From Wurfbainia villosa (taxonomy: Eukaryota > Streptophyta > Magnoliopsida > Zingiberales > Zingiberaceae): a stretch of DNA of 64,000 nucleotides. Each line of letters begins with the position of its first letter. Positions within the stretch are counted from its first letter, which is position 1. This document shows, in pieces, positions 47,401-56,793 of the stretch. A model generated the notes under the pieces. It was not told the DNA's origin, did not search any database, and worked only from the letters and a program-made list of their open reading frames with translations. The DNA is taken from positions 40,274,720 through 40,338,719 of the forward strand of contig CM046000.1 of NCBI GenBank assembly GCA_025175895.1. Reading direction: 5' to 3'. Both the position numbers and the translations under genes were made by a program.

Positions 47401-48939
47401 ATGGCCCATCTCGAGGGTTTTAGCACCGTCTGACCTCCGTTTTACAACGGAGATGACTTCCGTTATTGGAAGGGTCGGATGGAATGCTTTCTCAAAACCC
47501 AAATCGAGATGTGGATCATAATCCAAACGGGTTTCACACTTCTGACTAATGAAGTGGGTGACTCCTTGGATTATGATCAATGGACCATTGCGACAAAATG
47601 ACAAGTCGAAGCCGACGCCAAGGCAACACAAATCCTCCAATACAGCTTGTCCAAGGAGGAGTTAAATCGCGTCGGCCCCTTCATCAGCGCAAAGGACCTT
47701 TGGACAAAGCTAGTGGAGCTACACGAAGGGACTGATGAAGCCAAGGTATGTAAGCGTGATCTTATATTCAATAAACTATATAACCTAAAAATGAAGGAAC
47801 ACGAGTCTGCGATGCAACTCCACGCCCGTGTCCAAGACATAGTCAACAACCTACACGCAATCGGGCAAAAGGTCGAAAACCACGATCTTATAAGGTATGT
47901 TCTAAACTCCTTTCCAAGGACTACCTTGTGGGCATCCATGGTCGATGCCTACAAGGTCTCCAAGAATCTTTCTAAACTTAGATTGGATGAACTTTTTTCT
48001 GATTTTGAACTTCATGAGCTATCTAATTCGGAACCTGAGAAAGGTATAGCATTATTTGCAGGTTCAAAGAAGAAAACCACTAGCAAGCCACCTCCGAAGG
48101 AAGAAGAGGATGAGTCCGATTCGGAGGTCGACTCGGAAATGGAGGCCGAACTAGTCAACCTAGTTCGGAACATAGTCAAGGGCCGAAAATGAGCCGTCAC
48201 TCGACCCAACGAAGGTAAGCCTAAAAGTTCAAACATAAGATGTTATGAATGCAACAGGTTTGGACACATTCAGTCCGAATGCCCAAAACTCAAGAGCAAA
48301 GCACCAAAACATAAAAAGGCACTCAACGCTACTTGGGAAGAAGCTTCCGAGGAAGAAGACAATGATCGAGTCCTTATGGCTAAACCGGTGGAATCGGAGA
48401 TGGAGTCAGAACCGGAACCTGAATCGAAAACCGAAGACGAGTCGGACTGCGAAACACTATTCAAGACAAGCCACGGATACACATCTGGTTCAAAAGATAC
48501 ACTCAAGGTGAGTCAGTCTCTTATTACTACTCTTTATAGTGAAATTAAGTTTTTAAATAAAAATTTAGCTAAGTCCGAGTCCAAGGTTGAGACCCTGGTT
48601 GAGGAAGTTAAACTCCTCAAACACGAGGTCTCCCTAACCTCTTCGACTAGTCGAGTTCAAGAGAAGGACTCAACTCGGGTTGAAAAACTCGAAGTTGAGA
48701 ACTCACTCTTGAAGAGTCAAGTCGAAGATATTAGGAATACGTTGGAAAGGTTTACTTTGGGATCCAAAGGACTTGCCCTCCTACTTGGATCGCAAAGGGC
48801 CATGTACAACAAGGTCGGGCTAGGGTTTAGCTCAAATACGACCAATAAGTCGTATATGTCAATCGTAAGTAGACATAAAAAACGTGTCCAAGCATGGGTC
48901 CCTAAGACCACCTTGATTTCAAACTTAGGAGCAAACTAG
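47401..48939 (+). pseudogene. gag: E7 gag, one frame with three TGA stops
   Basis: ATG at 47401 (MAHLEGFSTV). One frame to 48939, broken only by TGA at 47431-47433, 47599-47601 and 48190-48192. Each TGA could come from CGA (Arg), a methylated-CpG change. UBN2-type gag domain (DLWTKLVELHEGTDEAK); CCHC knuckle CYECNRFGHIQSEC (about 48243-48284); acidic segment; coiled-coil-like segments (SESKVETLVEEVKLLKHEV, VEKLEVENSLLKSQVED); ends with AWVPK. About 512 codons, longer than most copia gags, as usual for Sireviruses. It would form the particle. Confidence 0.88.
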
Positions 48940-49604
48940 TACTGGGTTCCCAAGGACCAAATCCACTATGTGGAGAGACCAAATCGATTCAACGGTCCAG
49001 GGGGAGCTAGTACGAAATTTGTTTGTGTTTTAACTTAGAAATTGCATGCTTAGGTTTTTATTTTTCTTTTAAGAATGGTTAGATAGGACTATAACTCGTC
49101 AATACTTGATAACATAGTACCAGGACGCGGCGAGATGATAGTACGCTAGGAAAGCGGAGTCTTGTGTATTCGGGCTAGATAAGGCGTATCTAGTTCGGTG
49201 CACTTAACCGAGCGGAACTAGCTGAAGCTACCTCGCCGTATCCTAGACTAGTTAGACCAGGAAGTGATCTTAGGTGAGTCAAGTCTCTATTTTCTTGAAA
49301 ATGGCTTTGTCTAAGGAAGTGGTCATTTTTCCGATCAAAGAAGGCCTCTGTGCCTCGCCAAGACCTGGAAGCCATGATCTTGAAAAGGTGACTTGATGAA
49401 CCTAAGGTCAAATCCGAATCTAACGCAAGGTTGACAAGTGTTTAAGTCATTAAATTTAATTCAACTAAAATTGGAAGTCATCTCACAAGAACATATAGGA
49501 TTAATATGTTTGATCATGTAGACATGGGTGAGATGATTTAGGTTAATAAATTTTCAACCAATTTTTAATAAATCCAATATCCGATCCAACTACCTTGCGT
49601 GTAG
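48940..49604 (+). other. E7 gag-pol spacer (non-coding) with hairpin
   Basis: About 660 bases with many stops in all frames between gag and protease. A short YWVPKDQIHYV sentence follows gag's stop in the same frame. Then non-coding DNA with the CATCTCAC hairpin at 49479-49542. Either pol is expressed separately (splicing or internal initiation) or this is an acquired insert. It has the same landmark order as E7's region after pol. Confidence 0.6.
49479..49542 (+). other. E7 hairpin copy a, before pol
   Basis: CATCTCAC (49479-49486) and GTGAGATG (49528-49535), 41-nt loop with ATAGGATTAATATGTTTG, followed by ATTTAGG. Confidence 0.65.
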
Positions 49605-51214
49605 GATCAATGGATGTTGGACAGTGGTTGCTCCCGACACATGACCGGGGATCAACTCAAGTTTTCGAAGCTTCGATTCAAACGACAAGGATCGGTAGCA
49701 TCGGAAATAACGGCAAGCTCAAAATCATCGGATCAGGTGATATTGAGCTTAACTCAAATTTTGTCATTCAAAACGTTTTATTAGTAGAAAATTTTCAATA
49801 TAATCTTCTCAGTGTAAGCCAATTGTGTAATAATAACTATAAGGTCATATTTCTAGAAAATGAATGCGTAATTAATACAACCGAAACCTCTAAAACAATT
49901 CTTAAGGGAACTAGAAATAACAACATTTACACTATTAACTTAACTAACTCCTCAACTAAGTGTCTTATGACACGGCAAGAGGAATCATGGTTGTGGCACC
50001 GACGACTCGGTCACTCACACCCAAGACTCATCCACAAGATGAGTCAGAGTGACTTAGTTAGAGGTTTGCCTAACCTCAATAACTTGGATAATAAAATATG
50101 TAATGCTTGTCAACAAGGTAAACAATCTAGGACACAACATCAACTAACTAGTCAAGAACGAACCAAAAGTGTGCTTGAGCTCCTACACATGGATCTATTT
50201 GATTCACACGGAGCTAAGTCACTTAACGGAAGTAAATTCTGTTTAGTCATTATTGATGACCACTCTAGATTTACTTGGGTTAGGTTCATCAAACACAAAA
50301 GTGATACCCTAGATCAATTAATCAACCTATTTAAGTTAATAGAAAATCAACAAAACATTAAAATCAAAAGACTTAGGACTGATCATGGTGGTGAATTCGA
50401 AAACCATAGATTTATAGAATTCTGTAACCTAAATGGATACCACCATGAGTTCTCTTGCCCTAGAACTCCACAACAAAATGGCCTAGTAGAACGCAAAAAT
50501 AGAACCTTACAAGAAGCCGCTAGGACAATGCTTAATGAGTATAACCTACTCGATAGGTTTTGGGCCGAAGCCGTGAGTACGGCATGCTATGTCCAAAATA
50601 GGATCCTTATGGTAAAGAGGCACCTTAAGACCTCATACGAGATTTATCACGATAAAATACCTAACATCAAGTATTTTAGGGTATTTGGGTGTAAGGTACA
50701 TATCCTAAACACTAAAGATTACCTAGGGAAATTGACATCCAAAACTACGACCGGAATCTTTTTAGGATACTCGACTACAAGTAGAGCTTATAGAGTATAT
50801 AACCATGTCACCCTTAGAGTCGAGGAAACTATCAATGTAGTATTCGATGAAGGACACGAAACTACAAAATCCCCAGCAACCCCAATTAGCGAGCCGATTC
50901 ATACTAGACCTAACTTTGATTCGGAGATCAGGTCTAGCATTAATCCTAACCTAAGTCAACCAAGTCACTCTATTGATCAAGTGATAGATGACTCCAACCA
51001 AACTAGAACTCAAACAAGCCATCCTATGAATCAAGTTGTAGACTCAAACCCAAATCCAACTAGGACTCAAACGAATCATCCAATCGACCAACTGATAGGT
51101 GATCCAAGTCTAGGAGTTCGAACTAGAGCCTCATATAGAAACCTTAGTCAAATATCTTTGATTTCTAAAATTGAACCCAAAACTATTGACCAAGCTCTTC
51201 TTGATCCCGATTAG
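49605..51214 (+). pseudogene. pol: E7 protease, integrase and RT linker
   Basis: Protease motif WMLDSGCSRHMTGD begins at 49611, in a frame that has TAG at 49602-49604. About 49670-49710 the frame shifts by an indel, and the rest reads on to 51214. Pre-integrase LWHRRLGHSHP (about 49991). Integrase core with LLHMDLFDS, LRTDHGGEFEN and QQNGLVERKNRTL, so all three acidic catalytic residues are present. The C-terminal domain is followed by a variable asparagine/threonine-rich linker of repeats (SHPMNQVVDS, NHPIDQLIGD). Stop TAG at 51212-51214 stands where Trp is expected (DPDW). Confidence 0.88.
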
Positions 51215-52699
51215 ATTATTGCAATACAAGAAGAGTTGGCTCAATTCACTAGGAACGATGTATGGGAATTAGTACCACCACCTAAAGATAAAACAATCAT
51301 TGGAACAAGGTGGGTGTTTAGAAATAAAATTGATGATAAAGGTGAAGTAGTTAGAAATAAAGCTAGACTAGTTGCTAAAGGGTTTAGTCAAGTCGAAGGT
51401 TTAGATTACGACAAGACCTATGGCCCTGTAGCTAGATTAGAGTCCATTCGAATGTTATTAGCATATGCAGCACATCGAAGATTTAAGTTGTTTCAAATGG
51501 ATGTGAAATCTATGTTCTTAAATGGATACATTAAAGAAGAAGTTTATGTTAGTCAACCCCCCGGTTTCGAAAGGTTAGACAAACCCGACCATGTCCTTAG
51601 GTTAAAGAAAACTCTCTATGGACATAAACAAGCTCCTCGAGCTTGGTACGAGAGACTTTTGATTTATCTTAAGTCCAAAGATTTTAACCAAGGTGTAGTT
51701 GACCCAACCCTTTTCGTAAAAACCTTAGGTAAAGACATATTCATAGCCCAAATCTACGTAGATGATATTATTTTCGGAACCACCAACTCAATCCTACTAA
51801 ATGAGTTTATTTCACTTATGGAAAGCGAATTTGAAATGAATTTAGTAGGCGAATTAAGTTTCTTCTTAGGATTACAAATTAAACAAACTAAAGATGGAAT
51901 ATACCTACATCAATGCAAATATACTAGGGAATTAATTAAACGCTTTGGAATGCAAGACGATAAAATTCTTAATACCCCAATGGCAACAAATGTTAATATA
52001 GAAGAAGATATAATTGGAAACCAAATTGATTTAAAATACTATAGGAGCGTAATAGGGAGTCTCCTTTACTTAACTGCAAGCCGACCTGATATCTTATTTG
52101 CAGTAAGTATGTGCGCCAGGTTTCAAACCTGTGCCAAGGAGTCTCACCTAACTCTAGTCAAGCACATCCTTAGATATCTAAAGGGTACACTTAATGTCAG
52201 TATTTGGTATCCTAGATCTACCGAGTTCGAACTAACCGGCTACTCCGATTCGAACTATGCCGATAGTAAGCTCGATAGAAAGAGTACGAATGGTTGTTGT
52301 CAACTTCTCGGCTCAAGTCTAGTGAGTTGGTGCAGTAGGAAGCAACACTGTGTTGCCTTATCTACCGCCGAAGCCGAATACATCACGATGGGTGAGTGTG
52401 TCACTCAGCTTCTTTGGATGAAGCACACTCTCCGCGACTTTAAGTTAGACTTTACGAATACTAAACTTCACGTAGATAACATTAGTTCAATTAATCTTAC
52501 TAAGAATCCGATATGTCACTCTAGGACCAAACATATAGAAGTCAAACACCATTTCATTCGAGAACATGTGGCTAACGGAGTCATACAACTCGAATACGTC
52601 GAATCGAAGTCTAACTTAGCAGACATATTTACTAAACCCCTACCCGAAGCCGAATTTAGTCTATTAAGACGAAAATTGGGAATGTGCGTAATAGAATAG
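51215..52699 (+). CDS. pol: E7 reverse transcriptase and RNase H
   Basis: Continues the same frame after the TAG and is open to 52699. RT: VWELVPPPKD, GTRWVFRNKIDDKGE, ARLVAKGFSQVEGLDYD, DVKSMFLNG (Ala usual for Met), PPGFE, catalytic YVDDIIFGT. RNase H: GYSDSNYADSKLDRKST, ALSTAEAEYI, LHVDNISSI, NLADIFTKPLPE. All catalytic acidic motifs are present, so this is the best preserved enzyme in the window, although it lacks a start codon of its own and depends on reading through from 49.6 kb. Sirevirus wording throughout. Confidence 0.88.
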   Translation: MIAIQEELAQFTRNDVWELVPPPKDKTIIGTRWVFRNKIDDKGEVVRNKARLVAKGFSQVEGLDYDKTYGPVARLESIRMLLAYAAHRRFKLFQMDVKSMFLNGYIKEEVYVSQPPGFERLDKPDHVLRLKKTLYGHKQAPRAWYERLLIYLKSKDFNQGVVDPTLFVKTLGKDIFIAQIYVDDIIFGTTNSILLNEFISLMESEFEMNLVGELSFFLGLQIKQTKDGIYLHQCKYTRELIKRFGMQDDKILNTPMATNVNIEEDIIGNQIDLKYYRSVIGSLLYLTASRPDILFAVSMCARFQTCAKESHLTLVKHILRYLKGTLNVSIWYPRSTEFELTGYSDSNYADSKLDRKSTNGCCQLLGSSLVSWCSRKQHCVALSTAEAEYITMGECVTQLLWMKHTLRDFKLDFTNTKLHVDNISSINLTKNPICHSRTKHIEVKHHFIREHVANGVIQLEYVESKSNLADIFTKPLPEAEFSLLRRKLGMCVIE

Positions 52700-53637
52700 G
52701 AACTTGCAGATTATATTTTCTTACTACTATTTCTTAAATTTCATTTTCATAGAACTAGCATAGGACATACCTTAGATATCATGCACCTATAGATTTAAGG
52801 AGCCAATACATCTCACAACACATAGGACTAATGTGTTTGTGTACTTAGCCACGTAGATGGGCGTGAGATGTTAGGACCTTACTCCTGGTTCTAGATGTAG
52901 AGCTAGTGCATCGCCATCAACCACGGAGTATAATCATACATACTAACCGACTCTGATCAGGACTGGTTGATCTTTTATATCAATCAAGCCAAATATGAGT
53001 CGAATATTTTATAGATGAACTTATTTTCAGTATATTATTTTCAAAATTATGTGGAACATGCTTGGACTTTAAATTTAACACTTATTTTTGTTTTCCACAC
53101 ACACACTCACTCTTTTCGATATATGGCAAAAGGGGGAGAAAAGGCCAAAGTTAAAAAGTTAAGAAAAGGCCAAAGTTAAAAAGTTAAGGGGTCAAATTTT
53201 TTTTTTTTGATAACTTAACTCTTACTTTATATTTAAACCAAAAGTTAACTTTAAGTTTTGAAAACTTATTAAAGGCCAAGTTAAGAGAATTCTTAAACTA
53301 AACTTATTTGTGCCATCAACGTTTTACTTATTTTTAATGTTTTACTTAAGGGGGAGAAAGGGCCAAGTTAAGAAGAACTCTTAACTTAAACGTTTTACTA
53401 AGGCCAACTTTAAGTAATTACTTAAAGCAACCCTCAAGGGGAGGATTAAGGTCTTTCTTCAAGACTCACCCTCGGTCAAGGGGGAGGTTTCCTCGAGGGG
53501 GAGTAATTGAAGAAAATCCTTACTACTCCAACTTAATCTTCTTTATTTTTTGTTTGTTTCTAATGCACATTATTTCTCATGCTTGCTATTTACTTAACTT
53601 TGTATGTGGGTTTGCCATAAATCAAAAAGGGGGAGAT
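52700..53637 (+). other. E7 3' region with hairpin b and multiple purine tracts
   Basis: No ORF of note and no envelope-like frame. Hairpin at 52809-52875. Purine tracts at about 53128-53142, 53347-53360, 53436-53448, 53478-53490, 53493-53506, and the terminal AAAAAGGGGGAGATT at 53624-53638. GGCCAAAGTTAAAAAGTTAAG is tandemly repeated near 53140-53190. Such repeated tracts are known in Sireviruses. Confidence 0.7.
52809..52875 (+). other. E7 hairpin copy b, after pol
   Basis: CATCTCAC (52809-52816) and GTGAGATG (52863-52870), 46-nt loop with ATAGGACTAATGTGTTTG, nearly the same as in copy a, followed by TTAGG. Confidence 0.65.
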
Positions 53638-54736
53638 TGTTGGTGCAGTAGACACCTAAGTCGAACCTGAGTTTTGATTATAGCAAACGATATAAAGTTA
53701 AGCTCATGTCGTTATCTCACTAGCTGAATCGAGTGTGCAGTAGATTGCTAAAGTTGGAGTTGAAGGCTAGCGACACCCGGAGGAAGCCGGGTGGTCGGGC
53801 GACACTCGAGTGACTTCGGAGGGAGCCGAAGGAATCGAGTGGAAGGCCGAAAGCAAAAGCAACATGGTAAGTATCGAGGTAAGCTCGTGTGTGCGAGTGT
53901 AAGTGAGGTCGTATCCTCCTTACGGGGATGGTCTTAAGCGTAGATCCGACCAAAGACATCCCATCGATGGTCTAGGTCGAGACGGCCAAGGCCGTCAAAT
54001 AATGTTTTGAGCTAACTTTGCCTTGCATAGCATCACGATCGCTAACTTGAGGACTCGATCGCCACAAACAATGGATCGCTTGAGGTCAAGATTCGATCGA
54101 TGATCGCCATCATCCGATCGATGATGGCCATCACGATCGATGGTCAATGATCAACTTCGAGGAGTCAAGGCTTATCACCCCATTTCAAGGAGATTGGTGC
54201 TCAATTGTGATTGGCTAGGGTTCCTCTCGAAAAGGGGCTCAAAGGCTATAAAAGGAGGGCCAAACCTAGGGTTTCATCATCAATTCTAAGCTTCCAAAAG
54301 CCTCCGCAAAGCTACAACTTCTCCGACAATCAAGTGCTTCTTCTCCGTCGTCTAGGTTTATTTGTTTTCATTTTATTACGTCGGTTAGAGTTTTATTTCA
54401 GTTTAGTACTTTCATTTTCGGAGCTTTTATTGTAACGAGGAGAGGGGGAGTGTCCCTCTACCTCAAGCTTTGTGCTTTACTTATATCGATTAAACTCCTA
54501 CCTCTAATGGGGAGGAGTTCTTTAGTGTTTTTGCCCTCCGTACGTGGTCGAGGACCGCTAGGGACTTGGAGTAGTAGCCGAAGGCTACGAACCAAGTAAA
54601 ACTCCTTTGTCTCTTTTTACTTTACATTTACATTTCCGCTGCAATTAATTATCTACTCGGTTTTTTATACGAACTCGAAAGAAAAGTTTTATCGCTATTC
54701 ACCCCCCCCCCTTTAGCGATCCGCTTCGATCAAACA
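53638..54736 (+). repeat. E7 3' LTR (1099 bp)
   Basis: Pairs with 46078-47191. Starts TGTTGGTGCAGTAGACACC, ends GATCAAACA. In U3 (54020-54150) it has CGATCG-type motifs at each place where the 5' LTR has GTCGACTG. TATA box 54247-54255; two-stem hairpin 54565-54596. Confidence 0.93.
54565..54596 (+). other. Two-stem LTR hairpin, E7 3' copy
   Basis: Identical in arrangement to the 5' copy: CTTGG/CCAAG outer, GTAGCC/GGCTAC inner, GAA loop. No base of the structure has changed between the two LTRs. Confidence 0.72.
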
Positions 54737-55321
54737 GTTTGCAACTGCACCACTATTATCACAATAAATTTTGATAGTTCTGGGCAAACCAGGAATCACA
54801 TCCAAGTCCATCAGGAAGTTCCTGAGCCACACAACTTCTTTGGCCACCTCAGAGGCTACCACATACTCACCTTCCCTGGTGGAGTCCGTCACGCACTTCT
54901 GCTTGACACTCCTCCATACAATGGCTCCACCTCCCAAGGTAAACACAAAACCTAAGGTAGACTTACTGTTATCCCTATCAGATTGGAAGTCAGAATCCGT
55001 GTAACCCATAAGGAGTAATTGGTCTGCCCGGTAAACCAACATATAATCCCTAGTCCTTCTCAGGTACTTCAATATATGCTTTACCGTAGTCCAATGTCCC
55101 TGTCCTGGATTACTCTGATATCTGCTGACCATGCCCACGACAAAGCAGAAATCTGGTATCGTACAAAGCATCACATACATGAGGCTTCCTACTGCCGAAG
55201 CATAAGAAACCGCCTTCATCTCCTCTCTCTCCTCAGATGATCTAGGACACATCTCCTTAGATAAAGGAACTCCATGCCTGAAAGGTAGAAAACCCTTCTT
55301 GGAGTTCTGCATGCTAAAACG
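54737..55321 (-). pseudogene. pol: E6 RT end and RNase H N-terminal part
   Basis: Read from 55321 down: FSMQNSKKGFLPFRHGV, SYASAVGSLMYVMLC, MVSRYQSNPG, RNase H GYTDSDFQSD, DSTREGEYVVASEVAKEVVW (usual STTEAEY is altered), KIYCDNSGAVAN, where E7 enters. The frame is open. The outer bases of the larger open frame belong to the E7 LTR and the solo LTR. Its C-terminus is at 45836-46077. Confidence 0.87.
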
Positions 55322-56788
55322 TGTTGGGTCGGATTGAATCGATTGGCCGGCTAGAGGGGGGTGAATAGCCCTCATTCGTTTGATGTTGTAATTCATTCGT
55401 TCTCGTGTGCTCATCTACAATTGTCGTTAATATACACAGCGGAATAACAATAGAAATAACAACAACACAAGCAGAATCAATACACAAGCATATACGTGGT
55501 TCGGAACCCATTGGTTCCTACTCCACGGGTGAGCTCCTCGAGCTCTAGTTATGCGCACGACACTAACTATAACACTCCTTTTCGACTACACGTCGGAGGT
55601 GGAGAAACCTCTCACAAGCAATTACACTAAGTAATGAAATACAAGCAATACAAAGACAAATACGAAATACACGTAAAGAACACTTTACAATGCTTGCTTT
55701 GAACCCTTTGCTTGTTGCTTGCTTTAGATGGCTCTTGAAAGTCTGGAATGTAGCAGCAATTCCCCTCCAATAGCTTCACAAAAGTCTTTTCGAAATCCTC
55801 CAACTCGTGCTCCTTTTATAACCTGCATCAAGCTGTTTTCGCGCCCATCAGTCGACTGATCGTGACCATCGGATCGGTGGTCCGCGTAGCTGCCTCACAA
55901 CGGCCAGATCCACGTTGGTTAAGTTCCAACGGATCACACATCGGTCGACTGATGGCACTCATCGACCGATCATCCATCGATCAGTCTTTGGCGAGCTCGA
56001 CTCCGTTACATGCCCGTGCCTGCGGTGTCATCGATCATTGCCCTCCTCGGCGGTCGGTGATCGGCTAAAACCTCAAACATAACGATGTTTGAGCCTCCGA
56101 CACTCAGTCTTAGCCACTTGGCCAAGTCCACCTTATCCCTCATGGAGTTCCCCACCGAAGCTCTCTTCCCTCGGCCTACGTCCCTCGGATGCGCCAAGCG
56201 CAAGGCTTCGCAACGCCATCCTTCGCGTCTCATGCCCTAAAAGTATGCTTCCCTTTGGGCTCACTCCATTCGCTCCCCGTCCGGCGGTCCCTCGGATGCA
56301 CCAAGCGCACGGCTTCGCAATGCCATCCTTCACCTACTCAAGGACCCCGAGCCTAGTGAACTTACCAAGTCCTCAAGACTTCCCAAATGCACCAAGCGCA
56401 CGGCTTCGCAATGCATTTCTCACCAAGCACCAAGCGCACGGCTTCACAATGCTTTGGATTTCCCATGCCAAGCACCAAGCGCACGGATTCGCAATGCTTT
56501 GGACTTTCCCATGCCAAGGCTTCCCCCTTGGACTTTCCCAAATGCACCAAGCGCACGCCTTCGCAATGCTTTGGATTTCCCATGCCAAGCACCAAGCGCA
56601 CGGCTTCGCAATGCTTTGGACTTTCCCATGCCAAGGCTTCCCCCTTGGACTTCCACACCAAGCTCCATGCTTGGATTTTCCATGCCAACCCCATGTTGGA
56701 CTTTCCCATGACAATCCCATGTCATGAGTTTTGTCTATCATCAAGGTACTGCTCGAGTCAAACCTAACCTGGGCCGATTGCACCAACA
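55322..56788 (-). repeat. Solo LTR 2 (E1 family), in E6 RT
   Basis: 1467 bp flanked by perfect AAACG (55317-55321; 56789-56793), TGTTGG...CAACA ends and no internal region. Same family and strand as solo LTR 1, with minisatellite (about 56290-56700) of GCACCAAGCGCACGGCTTCG units longer than in solo LTR 1. Minus-strand TATAAAAGG at 55812-55820. Two-stem hairpin at 55496-55526. Arginine/serine-rich ORFs here come from the repeat. Confidence 0.93.
55496..55526 (-). other. Two-stem LTR hairpin, solo LTR 2
   Basis: On the minus strand: outer GTGG/CCAC, inner GGAACC/GGTTCC with AATG loop. Spacers as in E1. Confidence 0.68.
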
Positions 56789-56793
56789 AAACG

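Larger units (their letters stand above)
46078..54736 (+). mobile_element. E7: full-length Sirevirus-type element inside E6 RNase H
   Basis: 8659 bp, LTRs 46078-47191 and 53638-54736, perfect duplication GTTTG (46073-46077; 54737-54741), tRNA-Met primer site, gag, gag-pol spacer, pol and a purine-tract-rich 3' region. RT wording (GTRWVFRNKIDDKGE, ARLVAKGFSQVEGLDYD) is typical of Sireviruses. It is the only Sirevirus here with pol, and is defective through three stops in gag, one in pol and a shift in protease. Confidence 0.93.

Noticed and set aside
52700..53637. Possible envelope-like gene after E7 pol, as in some Sireviruses
   Set aside because: No ORF of useful length; only purine tracts and short repeats.
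56089..56789. Long arginine/serine/proline-rich ORFs on both strands in solo LTR 2
   Set aside because: Product of the ~60-bp repeat; lies inside a solo LTR; not kept in frame in solo LTR 1.
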